A model generated the notes under the pieces. That model was not told the DNA's origin. It saw nothing but the letters and a program-made list of their open reading frames with translations, and ran no database searches. A program made the translations under genes and the position numbers. From Helicobacter sp. (GTDB lineage: Bacteria; Campylobacterota; Campylobacteria; Campylobacterales; Helicobacteraceae), in contig NZ_JAIEFA010000007.1 in the NCBI RefSeq assembly GCF_029067145.1, forward strand, positions 1 through 14,773: DNA of 14,773 bases, in the 5' to 3' direction. This document shows, piece by piece, positions 6,987-14,732 of the stretch. Positions within the stretch are counted from its first letter, which is position 1. Each line of letters opens with the position of its first letter.

Positions 6987-7898
6987 TCAAGATTCTTTTG
7001 ATTTCTTACCAAAATGTTTGGGCTGATAAAGATTGATAAGATAGGTCGCAAAAACCGCAAGGCTTCCTCCAATGAGCGTTAAAACACTTGGAATCTCTCC
7101 TAGAATGATAAAACTACTGATTAATGCAGTCGCTGGCACAAGCAGATTAAAGGAGCTTGCTTGCGTTGCCCCTACGCGTGCAACTCCCATATAGTAAATG
7201 CTTGTTCCCACAGCAGTAGATAATACCGCTACGATAAACATCATCCACCAAAATCTAGACTCAAAAGTAAAAACATCTAACATTGCAGGCTGAAAGAAAA
7301 AAATAGGCGAAAACAATAACACGCTTAAAAAAGTAATGTATAGATTAATCGCTACAGGGTGGATTCTAAGATTGCGACAAGCAAGAGTTAAAATTGCCCA
7401 ATCCAACGCACAAAGCACAAAAAATACATTCGCTTTGCCAAAGAGTTGTTGCCAACTTCCTAAATCTAGCAAACAAATTCCCGCAAGGATTCCTAGAAAT
7501 AAACCAACAATCTCATTTGTTTTCATCACTTTTGTGGAATCTTTTTTGAACTTATAAAATCCAAAAGTCAAAAGATAGGCAAATATCGGGATTAATGTTG
7601 TTACAAGCACTCCACTTTTCCCCGCGCTACCATAATTCAAACCAATAAAATACATAATAGAATACAAACAATTCAAAAAAGCTGCCAACGATAAAAACTT
7701 CAATGCATGCTTGTCAATCCGCAAAGGAATCTTAAGAAAAAAGACTATCACACAAGAAGCAAGCAAGGCAAAGAAAAACCGCCAAAAGGCGACTACATCT
7801 GCGCTTGCATACTCAATCAAAACCTTACTAGCAGCCCAAGAAGCACCCCAAAAAGCCATCGCCATTACAAGTAAAATATAAAAAAGAATATTTTTCAT
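6987..7898 (-). CDS. EamA/DMT-family transporter
   Basis: 303 residues with about ten predicted membrane helices in two five-helix repeats, the hallmark of the drug/metabolite transporter superfamily (EamA domains). The first helix carries MAFWGASWAASKVL, the usual opening motif. The second repeat carries AVGTSIYYMGVARVGATQAS and LVPATALISSFIILGE, typical of EamA members. It probably exports amino acids, metabolites or drugs; the substrate cannot be read from the sequence. Last gene of the - strand series, 52 bases after the 76-residue gene, with a weak ribosome site (AAAGAA). It could have its own promoter in that gap, but no good -10 box is visible. It ends 21 bases from the convergent sensor gene. 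Confidence 0.88.
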   Translation of the reverse strand: MKNILFYILLVMAMAFWGASWAASKVLIEYASADVVAFWRFFFALLASCVIVFFLKIPLRIDKHALKFLSLAAFLNCLYSIMYFIGLNYGSAGKSGVLVTTLIPIFAYLLTFGFYKFKKDSTKVMKTNEIVGLFLGILAGICLLDLGSWQQLFGKANVFFVLCALDWAILTLACRNLRIHPVAINLYITFLSVLLFSPIFFFQPAMLDVFTFESRFWWMMFIVAVLSTAVGTSIYYMGVARVGATQASSFNLLVPATALISSFIILGEIPSVLTLIGGSLAVFATYLINLYQPKHFGKKSKES

Positions 7899-7950
7899 AA
7901 TTCTTTAGAAGCCTTATCCCAGATTCTTAAGCTAACTTACTATGCAAATT

Positions 7951-8181
7951 TTATTGATTTACCCTTAAAGAATCAAGAGTTTTTTCTAATTTTTCTAAGC
8001 GCAGCGCATATTCTTTTTGCATTTTTACAAGATTAGCTGTCGCTGTGATTTGATTAAGCGACACCCAAAGACTAATGGAAGCAAAAATAACTAGAATCAC
8101 GCAAGCAATAAGAGAGATTTTAACCGCTTTTAATGCCGTTTTTTGCGCTCTTTCTAAGGTAATTTGTTCATTTTCTTGCAT
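7951..8181 (-). CDS. Small single-helix membrane protein with coiled coil
   Basis: 76 residues. A charged N-terminus (MQENEQITLERAQKTALKAVK) is followed by one membrane helix (about 21-42) and a C-terminal heptad-like coiled coil (about 50-73, KMQKEYALRLEKLEKTLDSL). I do not recognise it with certainty; small proteins of this shape in Helicobacter are annotated as domains of unknown function. AAGGA six bases before the ATG gives a strong ribosome site. It lies 11 bases after the metal ABC permease gene and is probably cotranscribed. An accessory role for the transporter is only a guess. Confidence 0.65.
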   Translation of the reverse strand: MQENEQITLERAQKTALKAVKISLIACVILVIFASISLWVSLNQITATANLVKMQKEYALRLEKLEKTLDSLRVNQ

Positions 8182-8192
8182 AAGGAATCCTT

Positions 8193-9008
8193 TTAAATAG
8201 TTTGAAGTTTATAAAAACGATGAAAAACAGCCAACAAAAAGGAAAAAATTGCCAAAATCATCACAATGCTTGCTCCTGCTTGCAAGTCATAAAAGTAAGC
8301 CACTGCGATTCCACATAGCATACACACAAATGAAATCAAGCTTGCTCCAAACATCATTTTTGCAAGAGAAGTTGTAAAAATCTCACTGCAATAGGCAGGA
8401 ATGCTCAAAAGTGCAACGATTAAAATAATGCCAACAGAACGCATAGAAATCACGATTCCCAAAGCAATCAAAATCATTAAAAGAATACTAAAGAATCTTG
8501 TATTAACGCCTTGTAATTGCGTAAATTCGTTGTCATACGAGATTCCAAGAATGATACGATAAAAGAATCCCACAAAAGCAATCAAAAAGAGACCAAAACC
8601 AACCATTAAATAAATATCGCTTTCTGTGATACTCAAAATACTGCCAAACAAATATCCCATAAAGTCTTTATTATAACCCGGTGTTAATTCTACCAAAATC
8701 ACGCCTAATGCCATACCAAAAGCCCATAATGAGCCAATCAGAGAATCTAAACGCTCTTTGGCAAAAAGCAACATATAGGCTAAAAGAATCGCACAAAAAA
8801 TGCCAAATCCTGTCGCTCCTACAAGAATCGGTAGCCCAAAAAATGCCGCGATTCCAACCCCTCCATAAACACTATGTGCGATTCCACCCGCAACAAACAC
8901 CATACGATTGGTTACAACCAATGTGCCAATGATTCCACAAATAATACTTGTGCAAAATGCACCCCAAAGGGCGTTTTGCACAAAAGTATATCCCAAAAGT
9001 TCAATCAA
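8193..9008 (-). CDS. Metal ABC transporter permease (ABC-3 family, ZnuB/MntB-like)
   Basis: About 271 residues with seven to eight predicted membrane helices and the ABC-3 hallmarks: TNRMVFVAGGIAHSVYGGVGIA near the N-terminus and the SMRSVGIILIVALLSIPA coupling segment in the C-terminal half. It imports zinc, manganese or iron, using the ATPase encoded at 10352-11107. A longer reading frame starts at ATG 9032 but has no good ribosome site. I start at TTG 9006-9008: GGAG at 9016-9019 is seven bases upstream, the resulting MIELLGYTF matches the usual N-terminus of ZnuB, and the start overlaps the mqo stop by eight bases, as in the other coupled pairs here. The metal is not decidable from sequence. 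Confidence 0.9.
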   Translation of the reverse strand: MIELLGYTFVQNALWGAFCTSIICGIIGTLVVTNRMVFVAGGIAHSVYGGVGIAAFFGLPILVGATGFGIFCAILLAYMLLFAKERLDSLIGSLWAFGMALGVILVELTPGYNKDFMGYLFGSILSITESDIYLMVGFGLFLIAFVGFFYRIILGISYDNEFTQLQGVNTRFFSILLMILIALGIVISMRSVGIILIVALLSIPAYCSEIFTTSLAKMMFGASLISFVCMLCGIAVAYFYDLQAGASIVMILAIFSFLLAVFHRFYKLQTI

Positions 9009-10359
9009 CGAGCCACTCCAAGCTTTCTTCATTTAATTCAGTCTTGATAATATCCATTTTAATCGTTGCATTAAGATATTCTGTAATTTCAAGCATATCA
9101 ATCAGTGCGTTACGCATACAGCTTGTTGCACCGGGACTTGGTGTCATATTAAAGGTAATTCCCTCTCCGCTTTTAATCTTTTTTTCTCCCAAAACAAGCT
9201 TTTTGGCTTTTTTGTCAAGCACTTGCGGACGGATTCCACCAAAACCACTCGCATAAGTCAAATCCTCTAATGTGATAGAGGGAATTATCTTTTGCGCTTC
9301 TTTGATAAAAAATCTTTTTCCAATCACAGGAACTTCATACAAGAAATTTCGCAAAATATAATTACGAATCTCACTATCTGAAAATAAATCCCACATAATT
9401 TTTGTTGTCGCTGTTTCTCCAAATCCAGAAGTCTTAAAGAAATCCAAATAAGTTCCGGGCTTGAATCTCTCCAATTTAGGCAAAGAAAGAGCAGTTGGAC
9501 CCAAACGATTCTTACCCTTTGCTACGACATCAGGGTCGCCGTGAATTGCTGCAAAAGGTAGTTTAGGGTGTTGCACCGTATAGACTTTGCCCCTTAGCTT
9601 GTCGCCGGGAATAAAGAAAAAGCTTCCTGCCACAGGCAAGCAACCAAGCTCTAAGCCAAACCCCATATTCTGCGCCAGAAACAAAGAATGTGCTCCAGCA
9701 TTGACTAACACAAAAGACGCACTAAGAGGCTCTTTGCCTTTTGCGCGAATCGTATATCTCCCATCACCTTGCTTGATAATATCTTGCACTTGATAGTTAA
9801 AAATCGCTTTGTGTTCGCCAAATACGCTTTGCTCTACCATATGATGCGCCACAGAACAAAAGTCCATTGCACAGAAACTTTTGCGGGTTCCAGAACCTAC
9901 CACATTCTCTGCGCGGTCGCTTCCATCTGCTAGCTTAATGACATTAGGCTCAATCTCTTTGATGTCCTCTTTGGTAAAAAATTCCAATTCCGGATAAATC
10001 TCCTTAAATTCCTCGTGACGTTTTTGCATAAATTCTACTTCTTTATCCCCTACCCCAATCGCCATTTTTTGATATTCAAAAATACTTTTGTTTTGTAATT
10101 GATGAAATAAAGCATAAGAAACTAGCATTTTTGCTGACCTTGCAACCTTTTTTGCCTTTTCAAAAGTATAATTCGTCTCAATATCGCCTGCGTGAATGGT
10201 TTGAGAATTATTATTACCACTAGAACTAAGCGTAGCGGGTGCTTCGTATTTTTCTAGTAAAACCACTCGCTTTAAATCTGTATAATGCGTCAGCACATAA
10301 AACAACGCACTTCCTGAAATTCCAGCACCAATAATTGCCACATCATAAGAATTATTCAT
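9001..10359 (-). CDS. mqo: Malate:quinone oxidoreductase (FAD-dependent)
   Basis: Oxidises malate to oxaloacetate at the cytoplasmic membrane and passes electrons to quinone; in Helicobacter and Campylobacter this replaces or supplements NAD-malate dehydrogenase. 452 residues, the length of the epsilon-type enzyme (classical Mqo is about 500). The N-terminus has the FAD Rossmann motif VAIIGAGISGSAL (7-19), followed by an acidic strand end (VVLLEKYEA). SSSGNNNSQTIHAGDIE (45-61) and the C-terminal SGFGGIRPQV segment with a late flavin-contact GATSCMRNAL complete the pattern. The ribosome site GGAGGT is five bases from the ATG. It overlaps the ABC ATPase stop by eight bases and the permease start by eight bases. 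A general FAD-dependent oxidoreductase is the alternative, but the motifs favour Mqo. Confidence 0.88.
   Translation of the reverse strand: MNNSYDVAIIGAGISGSALFYVLTHYTDLKRVVLLEKYEAPATLSSSGNNNSQTIHAGDIETNYTFEKAKKVARSAKMLVSYALFHQLQNKSIFEYQKMAIGVGDKEVEFMQKRHEEFKEIYPELEFFTKEDIKEIEPNVIKLADGSDRAENVVGSGTRKSFCAMDFCSVAHHMVEQSVFGEHKAIFNYQVQDIIKQGDGRYTIRAKGKEPLSASFVLVNAGAHSLFLAQNMGFGLELGCLPVAGSFFFIPGDKLRGKVYTVQHPKLPFAAIHGDPDVVAKGKNRLGPTALSLPKLERFKPGTYLDFFKTSGFGETATTKIMWDLFSDSEIRNYILRNFLYEVPVIGKRFFIKEAQKIIPSITLEDLTYASGFGGIRPQVLDKKAKKLVLGEKKIKSGEGITFNMTPSPGATSCMRNALIDMLEITEYLNATIKMDIIKTELNEESLEWLVD
9009..9019 (-). promoter_or_regulatory. Ribosome site deciding the TTG start of the metal permease
   Basis: On the - strand GGAG (9016-9019) is seven bases from TTG (9006-9008), inside the last codons of mqo. 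The upstream ATG at 9032 is preceded only by ACTGAATTAA. The TTG therefore looks like the real, translationally coupled start. Confidence 0.6.
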
Positions 10360-11107
10360 TTTTACCTCCTCTATTAGAGTGCCACAAACCCATAAGCTCT
10401 ACTTCACAGAAATGTTTATCTCCTATACTAGAGGAGACATTCACATCACTTGGTAAGTTATGCGTTGTAACTTCTTTATTAACATATAAAACTTTTTTTG
10501 CATATCCTAGCAAAACGGACACATCATGACTAATCATTAGGATAGTCTTTTCTTGATTGATTTGTCGCAACAAATCATAAATTTCTTTTTGATTCTTTTG
10601 GTCAATACTTGCCGTAGGCTCATCTAAGACCAAAAGGTTGGGATTACCGCATAATGCACGCGCAATCAGCACTCTTTGTCTCTGTCCTCCAGAGAGCTCA
10701 CCGACTTTTTTATGCGCAAAGGATTCCAAATGAAATTGTTCTAATCTCTCCATTGCAATTTTCTTTGCATTTTTGGGTAAAAATCCACCAAAAAATTTAG
10801 GTTTTAAAAACCCCATCATTACAACCTCAAGTGCTGTAATGGGAAAATGACGATTTAAAAAAGTATTTTGTGGCACATAGCCAATGCACAAATCTTTATT
10901 CTTTATAATTTCTCCACTTGTTGGTTTTAACAATCCAACCAAAAGACGCGCTAATGTGCTTTTACCGCCACCATTTGGTCCAATGATTGCCCAAAAATCA
11001 CCTTCACAAATCGTCCAATCCACATTATACAAAATTCGCTCTTTGGTAAAATAAAATTTAACGTTTTTACATTCAATAATTTTTTTATCGTTCTTATTTT
11101 GTACCAT
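10352..11107 (-). CDS. Metal ABC transporter ATP-binding protein (ZnuC/MntA-like)
   Basis: ATPase that powers import through the ABC-3 permease encoded downstream of mqo. All nucleotide-binding motifs are intact (numbering from the ATG at 11107): Walker A GPNGGGKST (43-51), Q-loop VPQN (78-81), signature LSGGQ (138-142), Walker B LLVLDEP (158-164) and the switch His194 (ISHD). The LNRHFPITALEVVMMG segment is typical of zinc/manganese ABC ATPases. A GTG three codons upstream (11116) is possible; the ATG is preferred, but neither has a strong ribosome site. The start overlaps the end of the lipoprotein gene by 14 bases, suggesting coupling. The C-terminal tail (about 205-250) is variable and carries a CEVELMGLWH stretch. 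Confidence 0.92.
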   Translation of the reverse strand: MVQNKNDKKIIECKNVKFYFTKERILYNVDWTICEGDFWAIIGPNGGGKSTLARLLVGLLKPTSGEIIKNKDLCIGYVPQNTFLNRHFPITALEVVMMGFLKPKFFGGFLPKNAKKIAMERLEQFHLESFAHKKVGELSGGQRQRVLIARALCGNPNLLVLDEPTASIDQKNQKEIYDLLRQINQEKTILMISHDVSVLLGYAKKVLYVNKEVTTHNLPSDVNVSSSIGDKHFCEVELMGLWHSNRGGKNE

Positions 11108-12479
11108 CAAATTCACTTTCTAAAAGCAAATTTCGCATACCATAAATGCGGTCAATCAGCAATTTATCTTGATGAATGCCCTGTATATGCTTGCCAATTT
11201 CAATTGGAGTAATCACAATTTGACCAAGAATTTTTCTTCCCTCTTGTGTTTCATTTTGTAGCGTTCTTAAACCCCAAATATCATGCAGAATATAAATTTG
11301 CCCATCTAGCTCTCCAATGTAAAGCATAATATGTCCTTTCATACCAAGCAATGTTGCGAAAGGCACAGCTTGTTGTTGGATAAAATCTTTCTTTTGTTCA
11401 ACATTTAAATGACTCAAATCAAAATACAATGTAGAATCTTTGTTTTCTTGAATGCTTTTTTGCCGCATTTGTGCTTGTGAATTTCTCAAAAGATAAAATC
11501 CAAAATTTCCCAAAATATCGCGCAAAAACATAGAGCAATCCCGATTTCCAAACATTCCACCCCAACCATATTTTTCACCTACGATTCCTTGTGCTAAGCT
11601 AGCAACTGCTTGAGCAGAAAAATTCATCGGAAATTTATCAAAAGCATCTTGATTTAATGCCACTTTAAGGGCATAAGCATATCCGCGAGAATTGCGCAAA
11701 AAGATTTGGCTTTCATATTGTGTTTTTGTGCTACCAAGCAATGGCAAAAGCATTCCAATACGCGCAGATTCCAAATATTCTTGATGAGAATTTTTAATGG
11801 GTGTTAAATCCTTCTTAACAACTAAGAAATCTTGCATTTGCTTTAAACTTTGCACCTGATTGTCATTTAAGATTCCAACATCTAATGCCAAAATCCACCC
11901 ACTTACAAAACCACTTTCAACAAATGCCCATTTACCCGAACGCGAATAATGCGTAATCAACACAGGAGTGCCTACATAAATCGCAGAATTTTGCCAATTA
12001 TCAAAGGGAAATCCTTTTCCTGCTTGGTTTGGGTTAGAAAATTGAGGTTTGTTTGTTGGCAAAACGCGCAAATTAGAATTGCGTGTAATAATTGCCGGTT
12101 TTTTTACGCTTGGATAGGCTTCCAAATTGGCTTCAGATTCCAACTCCTCAATTTCTTCTTTCTGATAAGGAAGTAAATTTTCTCCAAACCCCAAATCTTG
12201 ATAAGCTTCTCTCAAACCCCATTGAAGCTCCTTAACATTATGTTTAGGTTTTTTATCAAAAGGAGAGAAAAAATAAGTCAAATATTCTTTCTTTAAAGCA
12301 AGTTTTTTGGTGTTATCCAAATTATGCGATTCCTTTACAAACAAGCTTAAATCTTGCGGAGGCAAGGGAACTACAATCTCTTGAGGATTCTCTATTACTT
12401 TTGTCGCACAACCACTTAAAATTGCCACAACAAAGAGTGTTAAAATCAAAGAAATAATGTGCATATTTTTGATTTGCAT
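11094..12479 (-). CDS. SH3-domain NlpC/P60 lipoprotein peptidase
   Basis: Probable periplasmic peptidoglycan endopeptidase anchored as a lipoprotein. 461 residues from the ATG at 12479, which has AAGGA seven bases upstream and lies just after the preceding stop; a longer frame from 12518 would run into the Spx-like gene. Signal peptide with lipobox ILSGC (Cys24). Two bacterial SH3 segments follow: TRNSNLRVLPTNKPQF (about 132-147) and SGKWAFVESGFVSGWI (about 181-196). The C-terminal papain-like domain has YGWGGMFGNRDCS with catalytic Cys315, His383 (KGHIMLYIG) and a third polar residue at His399 (LHDIWG). This SH3b-SH3b-NlpC/P60 order is known from cell-wall peptidases of proteobacteria. Its link with the metal transporter is positional only. 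Confidence 0.88.
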   Translation of the reverse strand: MQIKNMHIISLILTLFVVAILSGCATKVIENPQEIVVPLPPQDLSLFVKESHNLDNTKKLALKKEYLTYFFSPFDKKPKHNVKELQWGLREAYQDLGFGENLLPYQKEEIEELESEANLEAYPSVKKPAIITRNSNLRVLPTNKPQFSNPNQAGKGFPFDNWQNSAIYVGTPVLITHYSRSGKWAFVESGFVSGWILALDVGILNDNQVQSLKQMQDFLVVKKDLTPIKNSHQEYLESARIGMLLPLLGSTKTQYESQIFLRNSRGYAYALKVALNQDAFDKFPMNFSAQAVASLAQGIVGEKYGWGGMFGNRDCSMFLRDILGNFGFYLLRNSQAQMRQKSIQENKDSTLYFDLSHLNVEQKKDFIQQQAVPFATLLGMKGHIMLYIGELDGQIYILHDIWGLRTLQNETQEGRKILGQIVITPIEIGKHIQGIHQDKLLIDRIYGMRNLLLESEFDGTK

Positions 12480-12483
12480 TGAT

Positions 12484-12825
12484 TTATCCTTGCACCTTTT
12501 GATAAGCTTCTTCATCAAAGCCTACAATAACTCCATTAGAATACACCATTACCGGTCGCTTAATCAACATTGGCTCTTTTATTAGCCACTCTTTTATTTT
12601 CGCAGGTGTTAATTGCAATTCTTTTAGCCCCAATTTTTTATAAGTTGTGCCTTTTTTATTGAATAGCACTTCCAAAGGAACAAATTTCAGCCAATATTCC
12701 AAATCTTGAGAGGTAGGTGGTGTTGTTTTAAAATCTATCAATGTGTAAGGGATTCCTTTAGAATCCAAAAAATTTAATGCTTTTTTCACGCTTCCACAAT
12801 TTTTAATTCCATAAATTTTTATCAT
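12484..12825 (-). CDS. ArsC/Spx-family protein (YffB-like)
   Basis: 113 residues with the thioredoxin-like ArsC fold. The N-terminal strand-loop MIKIYGIKNCGSVKKAL carries a single active-site Cys10 with no second Cys at C-x2-C. The family signature KEPMLIKRPVM (83-93) contains the conserved Arg-Pro. This pattern matches the YffB/Spx/MgsR subgroup, including the 'NKKGTTYKKL' segment. Such proteins are glutathione- or thiol-linked reductases or RNA-polymerase-binding regulators; which applies here is not decidable. True arsenate reductase is less likely, as no arsenic genes are nearby. Ten bases after azlD and four bases before the lipoprotein start. Confidence 0.82.
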   Translation of the reverse strand: MIKIYGIKNCGSVKKALNFLDSKGIPYTLIDFKTTPPTSQDLEYWLKFVPLEVLFNKKGTTYKKLGLKELQLTPAKIKEWLIKEPMLIKRPVMVYSNGVIVGFDEEAYQKVQG

Positions 12826-12835
12826 TCCAGCCCTT

Positions 12836-13177
12836 TTAAAATATTTTTAACGCAAAAATATAAAAAATAATTCCTGCAAATATGCTTAATACAGAGTTTT
12901 TCGTCAGCATAAAACACAAGGTTGCACAAGCGATTCCGCCTATTTCATAAAGTCCATAAGTTTCACTCCAAGCCGTGTCTTTCAAGCTAAAGAAAACCAA
13001 AAGCGTCATAATCAATAAAGGCATTGTTTCTTGCAAGTAACGCAAAAGCGGCTGATTGGTCGCATTTTTAAAAGCAAAAAAAGGCAAAAATCGCGTCAAA
13101 GCCGTGCCAAAAGATGCAGCAAAAATCGCCCAAAAAATATAAACTGCGGTTAAGTCTTCACTCATCTGCGCTTCCAT
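12836..13177 (-). CDS. azlD: Branched-chain amino-acid exporter small subunit AzlD
   Basis: 113 residues with four predicted membrane helices and the AzlD signature ALTRFLPFFAF near 22-32. AzlD pairs with AzlC to export branched-chain amino acids or their analogues (BrnFE-like in other bacteria). AAAGGT followed by five bases supports the ATG at 13177; a second ATG four codons later is possible. It starts two bases after the azlC stop, the usual azlC-azlD order. Confidence 0.88.
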   Translation of the reverse strand: MEAQMSEDLTAVYIFWAIFAASFGTALTRFLPFFAFKNATNQPLLRYLQETMPLLIMTLLVFFSLKDTAWSETYGLYEIGGIACATLCFMLTKNSVLSIFAGIIFYIFALKIF

Positions 13178-13179
13178 TT

Positions 13180-13908
13180 CTACCTTTTAATTTTCAACCA
13201 ACACATCGTGGAATTCTTTGCAATCCATTTTCTAAAAATCAATAGAATCGCGATTCCACACACCATACTTAAAATCAAAAATTGCTCTTTGGGAAAAACC
13301 ATAAGCCCCACAACTCCAAGCACCAAAGCAAGATAAAAAGGATTCCGATTTTTGGAGTTTTTCAACAACGCAAGCGTTAGCACACTAAAAAGTGCTGTCA
13401 ATGCAAACTCAACTCCTTGCGGTTGGAATCCTAATTGCTCTCCCAAAAAGATTCCGATTCCACAACCCAAAATCCAATAAATATGGTCAAAAAAAGTAAT
13501 ATAAAGATAATTTATCTCCATTTCCTTTGGCGTAAGATTCAAGGTTTCTTTGTTTGTTTTTAACACTGCAAAAGTTTCATCTGTCAAACCAAACAAAATA
13601 TAATATTTGCCAATCCCAAAGTTCTTGATTTCATCTGTAATGGCAAGGGAATAAAACATATGGCGAATATTTAGAAAAAACGAAGCTAGAGCAATTTCTA
13701 AAAATCCTGCGTGAATGGAAAGCAAGGAGATAAGCAAAAACTGCCCTGCTCCTGTAAAAATTAAAATTGCACTCAAGATTCCAAAATACCAAGCCAAATG
13801 CAACTTAGAAAACAGAATCCCAAACGCAATTCCAAGCGGCAAATAACCCATAAAAACCGGTAAAGTTTGCACAAAACTTCTAAACAATATCTCAACCCAA
13901 AAAAGCAA
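13180..13908 (-). CDS. azlC: Branched-chain amino-acid exporter large subunit AzlC
   Basis: About 242 residues with six to eight membrane helices. The N-terminal segment LPVFMGYLPLGIAFGIL and the FTGAGQFLLISLL and LNIRHMFYSL motifs are characteristic of AzlC. Together with AzlD it forms an inner-membrane export pump for branched-chain amino acids. The first possible start is TTG at 13906-13908, two codons after an in-frame TGA, with no strong ribosome site; a second TTG lies seven codons downstream. No ATG lies before the conserved region. It starts ten bases after the upstream gene stop, so coupling may help initiation. Confidence 0.88.
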   Translation of the reverse strand: MLFWVEILFRSFVQTLPVFMGYLPLGIAFGILFSKLHLAWYFGILSAILIFTGAGQFLLISLLSIHAGFLEIALASFFLNIRHMFYSLAITDEIKNFGIGKYYILFGLTDETFAVLKTNKETLNLTPKEMEINYLYITFFDHIYWILGCGIGIFLGEQLGFQPQGVEFALTALFSVLTLALLKNSKNRNPFYLALVLGVVGLMVFPKEQFLILSMVCGIAILLIFRKWIAKNSTMCWLKIKR

Positions 13909-13918
13909 AAATCATCAA

Positions 13919-14701
13919 TTAACCTGCAATCTCAAACTGCGGAATGTAAGAATTGCTCACTGCATTTGCAGCATAGCTTTTTACCATATATTCAAAAAGC
14001 TTTTTTTGTTGTTCCTTGTCGGTAGTATTTTGCGATTCTGCATTTGTGCTACTTGTATCAGTAGCCGTATTATTTGTGGTTGCAAAACCCTGCTTGGAAT
14101 CCTGTGCCCCATTTTCTACCGCAACAGAATCCTTTGTAGAATCTGCTTCTTGGGATTCTTCGCTCTCTCTTGTCTGCTCTTTAAGCTCCTCTGCTCGCTC
14201 TTGTGCTTGCTCACTTCTTGCTTGCGCTTCCATTTGCGCAGCATTTGCAGCAACCTTGTAATCCTGCGGACTAGGGTCTGCTGGAGCCATTGCAGCAGAG
14301 GCAATCTGACGTGCATTTTGGATAGTCTCCTCTGGCGTTCTACCCTCTTTCATAGAGATTGGAACTTCGCCTGATGTTGCATACATTTTACCATCAGGTC
14401 CGCGTGTATAGCCAAAACTCGCCCCACCGCTTACGACACCTGCACCCGCACCGACATGTGCAGCTTCGTGCGCCCGCACACTTGCGTCAATAGCTGCTAG
14501 CTCACGCACATATTGTTGCTCGCTTGCATCTAATTTCTCTCCGTTAGGGGCTTCTGGAGCAGTTTCATCTGTATTTTGCGATTCTTTTGTATTATCTTGT
14601 ATTTCCTCTGTTGGCTTACTAAAATCTCCTTGAGAATCTTGTGCTTTAAAATAATTGGAGTAATTTTGCAAATTAAAGTAAGCATTTGTTCCTATCTGCA
14701 T
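13919..14701 (-). CDS. CJM1_0395/SprA-related family protein with HEAAH motif
   Basis: 260 residues from the ATG at 14701, which has AAGGAG six bases upstream. The central domain carries RAHEAAHVGAGAGV with an HExxH-type HEAAH (78-82), followed by YTRGPDGKMYATSGEVPI. This is the signature of the CJM1_0395 / SprA-related family of putative metalloproteases. A glutamate/serine-rich linker precedes it, and an alpha-helical, Ala/Glu/Gln-rich charged region (about 138-185) follows. The C-terminus ends KSYAANAVSNSYIPQFEIAG. No signal peptide is seen and the third metal ligand is not identifiable, so protease activity is unproven. A longer frame starting at 14749 adds MCIIDRYLNKWIKEIQ, but its first residues come from adapter sequence and must be dropped. 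Confidence 0.85.
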   Translation of the reverse strand: MQIGTNAYFNLQNYSNYFKAQDSQGDFSKPTEEIQDNTKESQNTDETAPEAPNGEKLDASEQQYVRELAAIDASVRAHEAAHVGAGAGVVSGGASFGYTRGPDGKMYATSGEVPISMKEGRTPEETIQNARQIASAAMAPADPSPQDYKVAANAAQMEAQARSEQAQERAEELKEQTRESEESQEADSTKDSVAVENGAQDSKQGFATTNNTATDTSSTNAESQNTTDKEQQKKLFEYMVKSYAANAVSNSYIPQFEIAG

Positions 14702-14732
14702 CTGTATCTCCTTAATCCATTTATTTAAATAT

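Noticed and set aside
6985..7003. Terminator hairpin AATCAA/TTGATT between the convergent sensor and EamA genes
   Set aside because: The stem is only six AT-rich pairs, lies mostly inside the EamA coding end and has no U-run.
12480..12518. Thirteen-residue upstream extension of the NlpC/P60 lipoprotein (ATG at 12518)
   Set aside because: It would overlap the Spx-like gene by 35 bases and bury the signal peptide; the ATG at 12479 has an ideal ribosome site and lipoprotein N-terminus.
12484..12825. True arsenate reductase ArsC
   Set aside because: The sequence fits the YffB/Spx subgroup better, and no ars genes (arsB, arsR, acr3) are nearby.
14006..14374. 122- and 81-residue + strand ORFs opposite the CJM1_0395-like gene
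   Set aside because: Cys/Leu/Ser-rich translations antisense to a conserved gene with a good ribosome site; they result from its biased composition.
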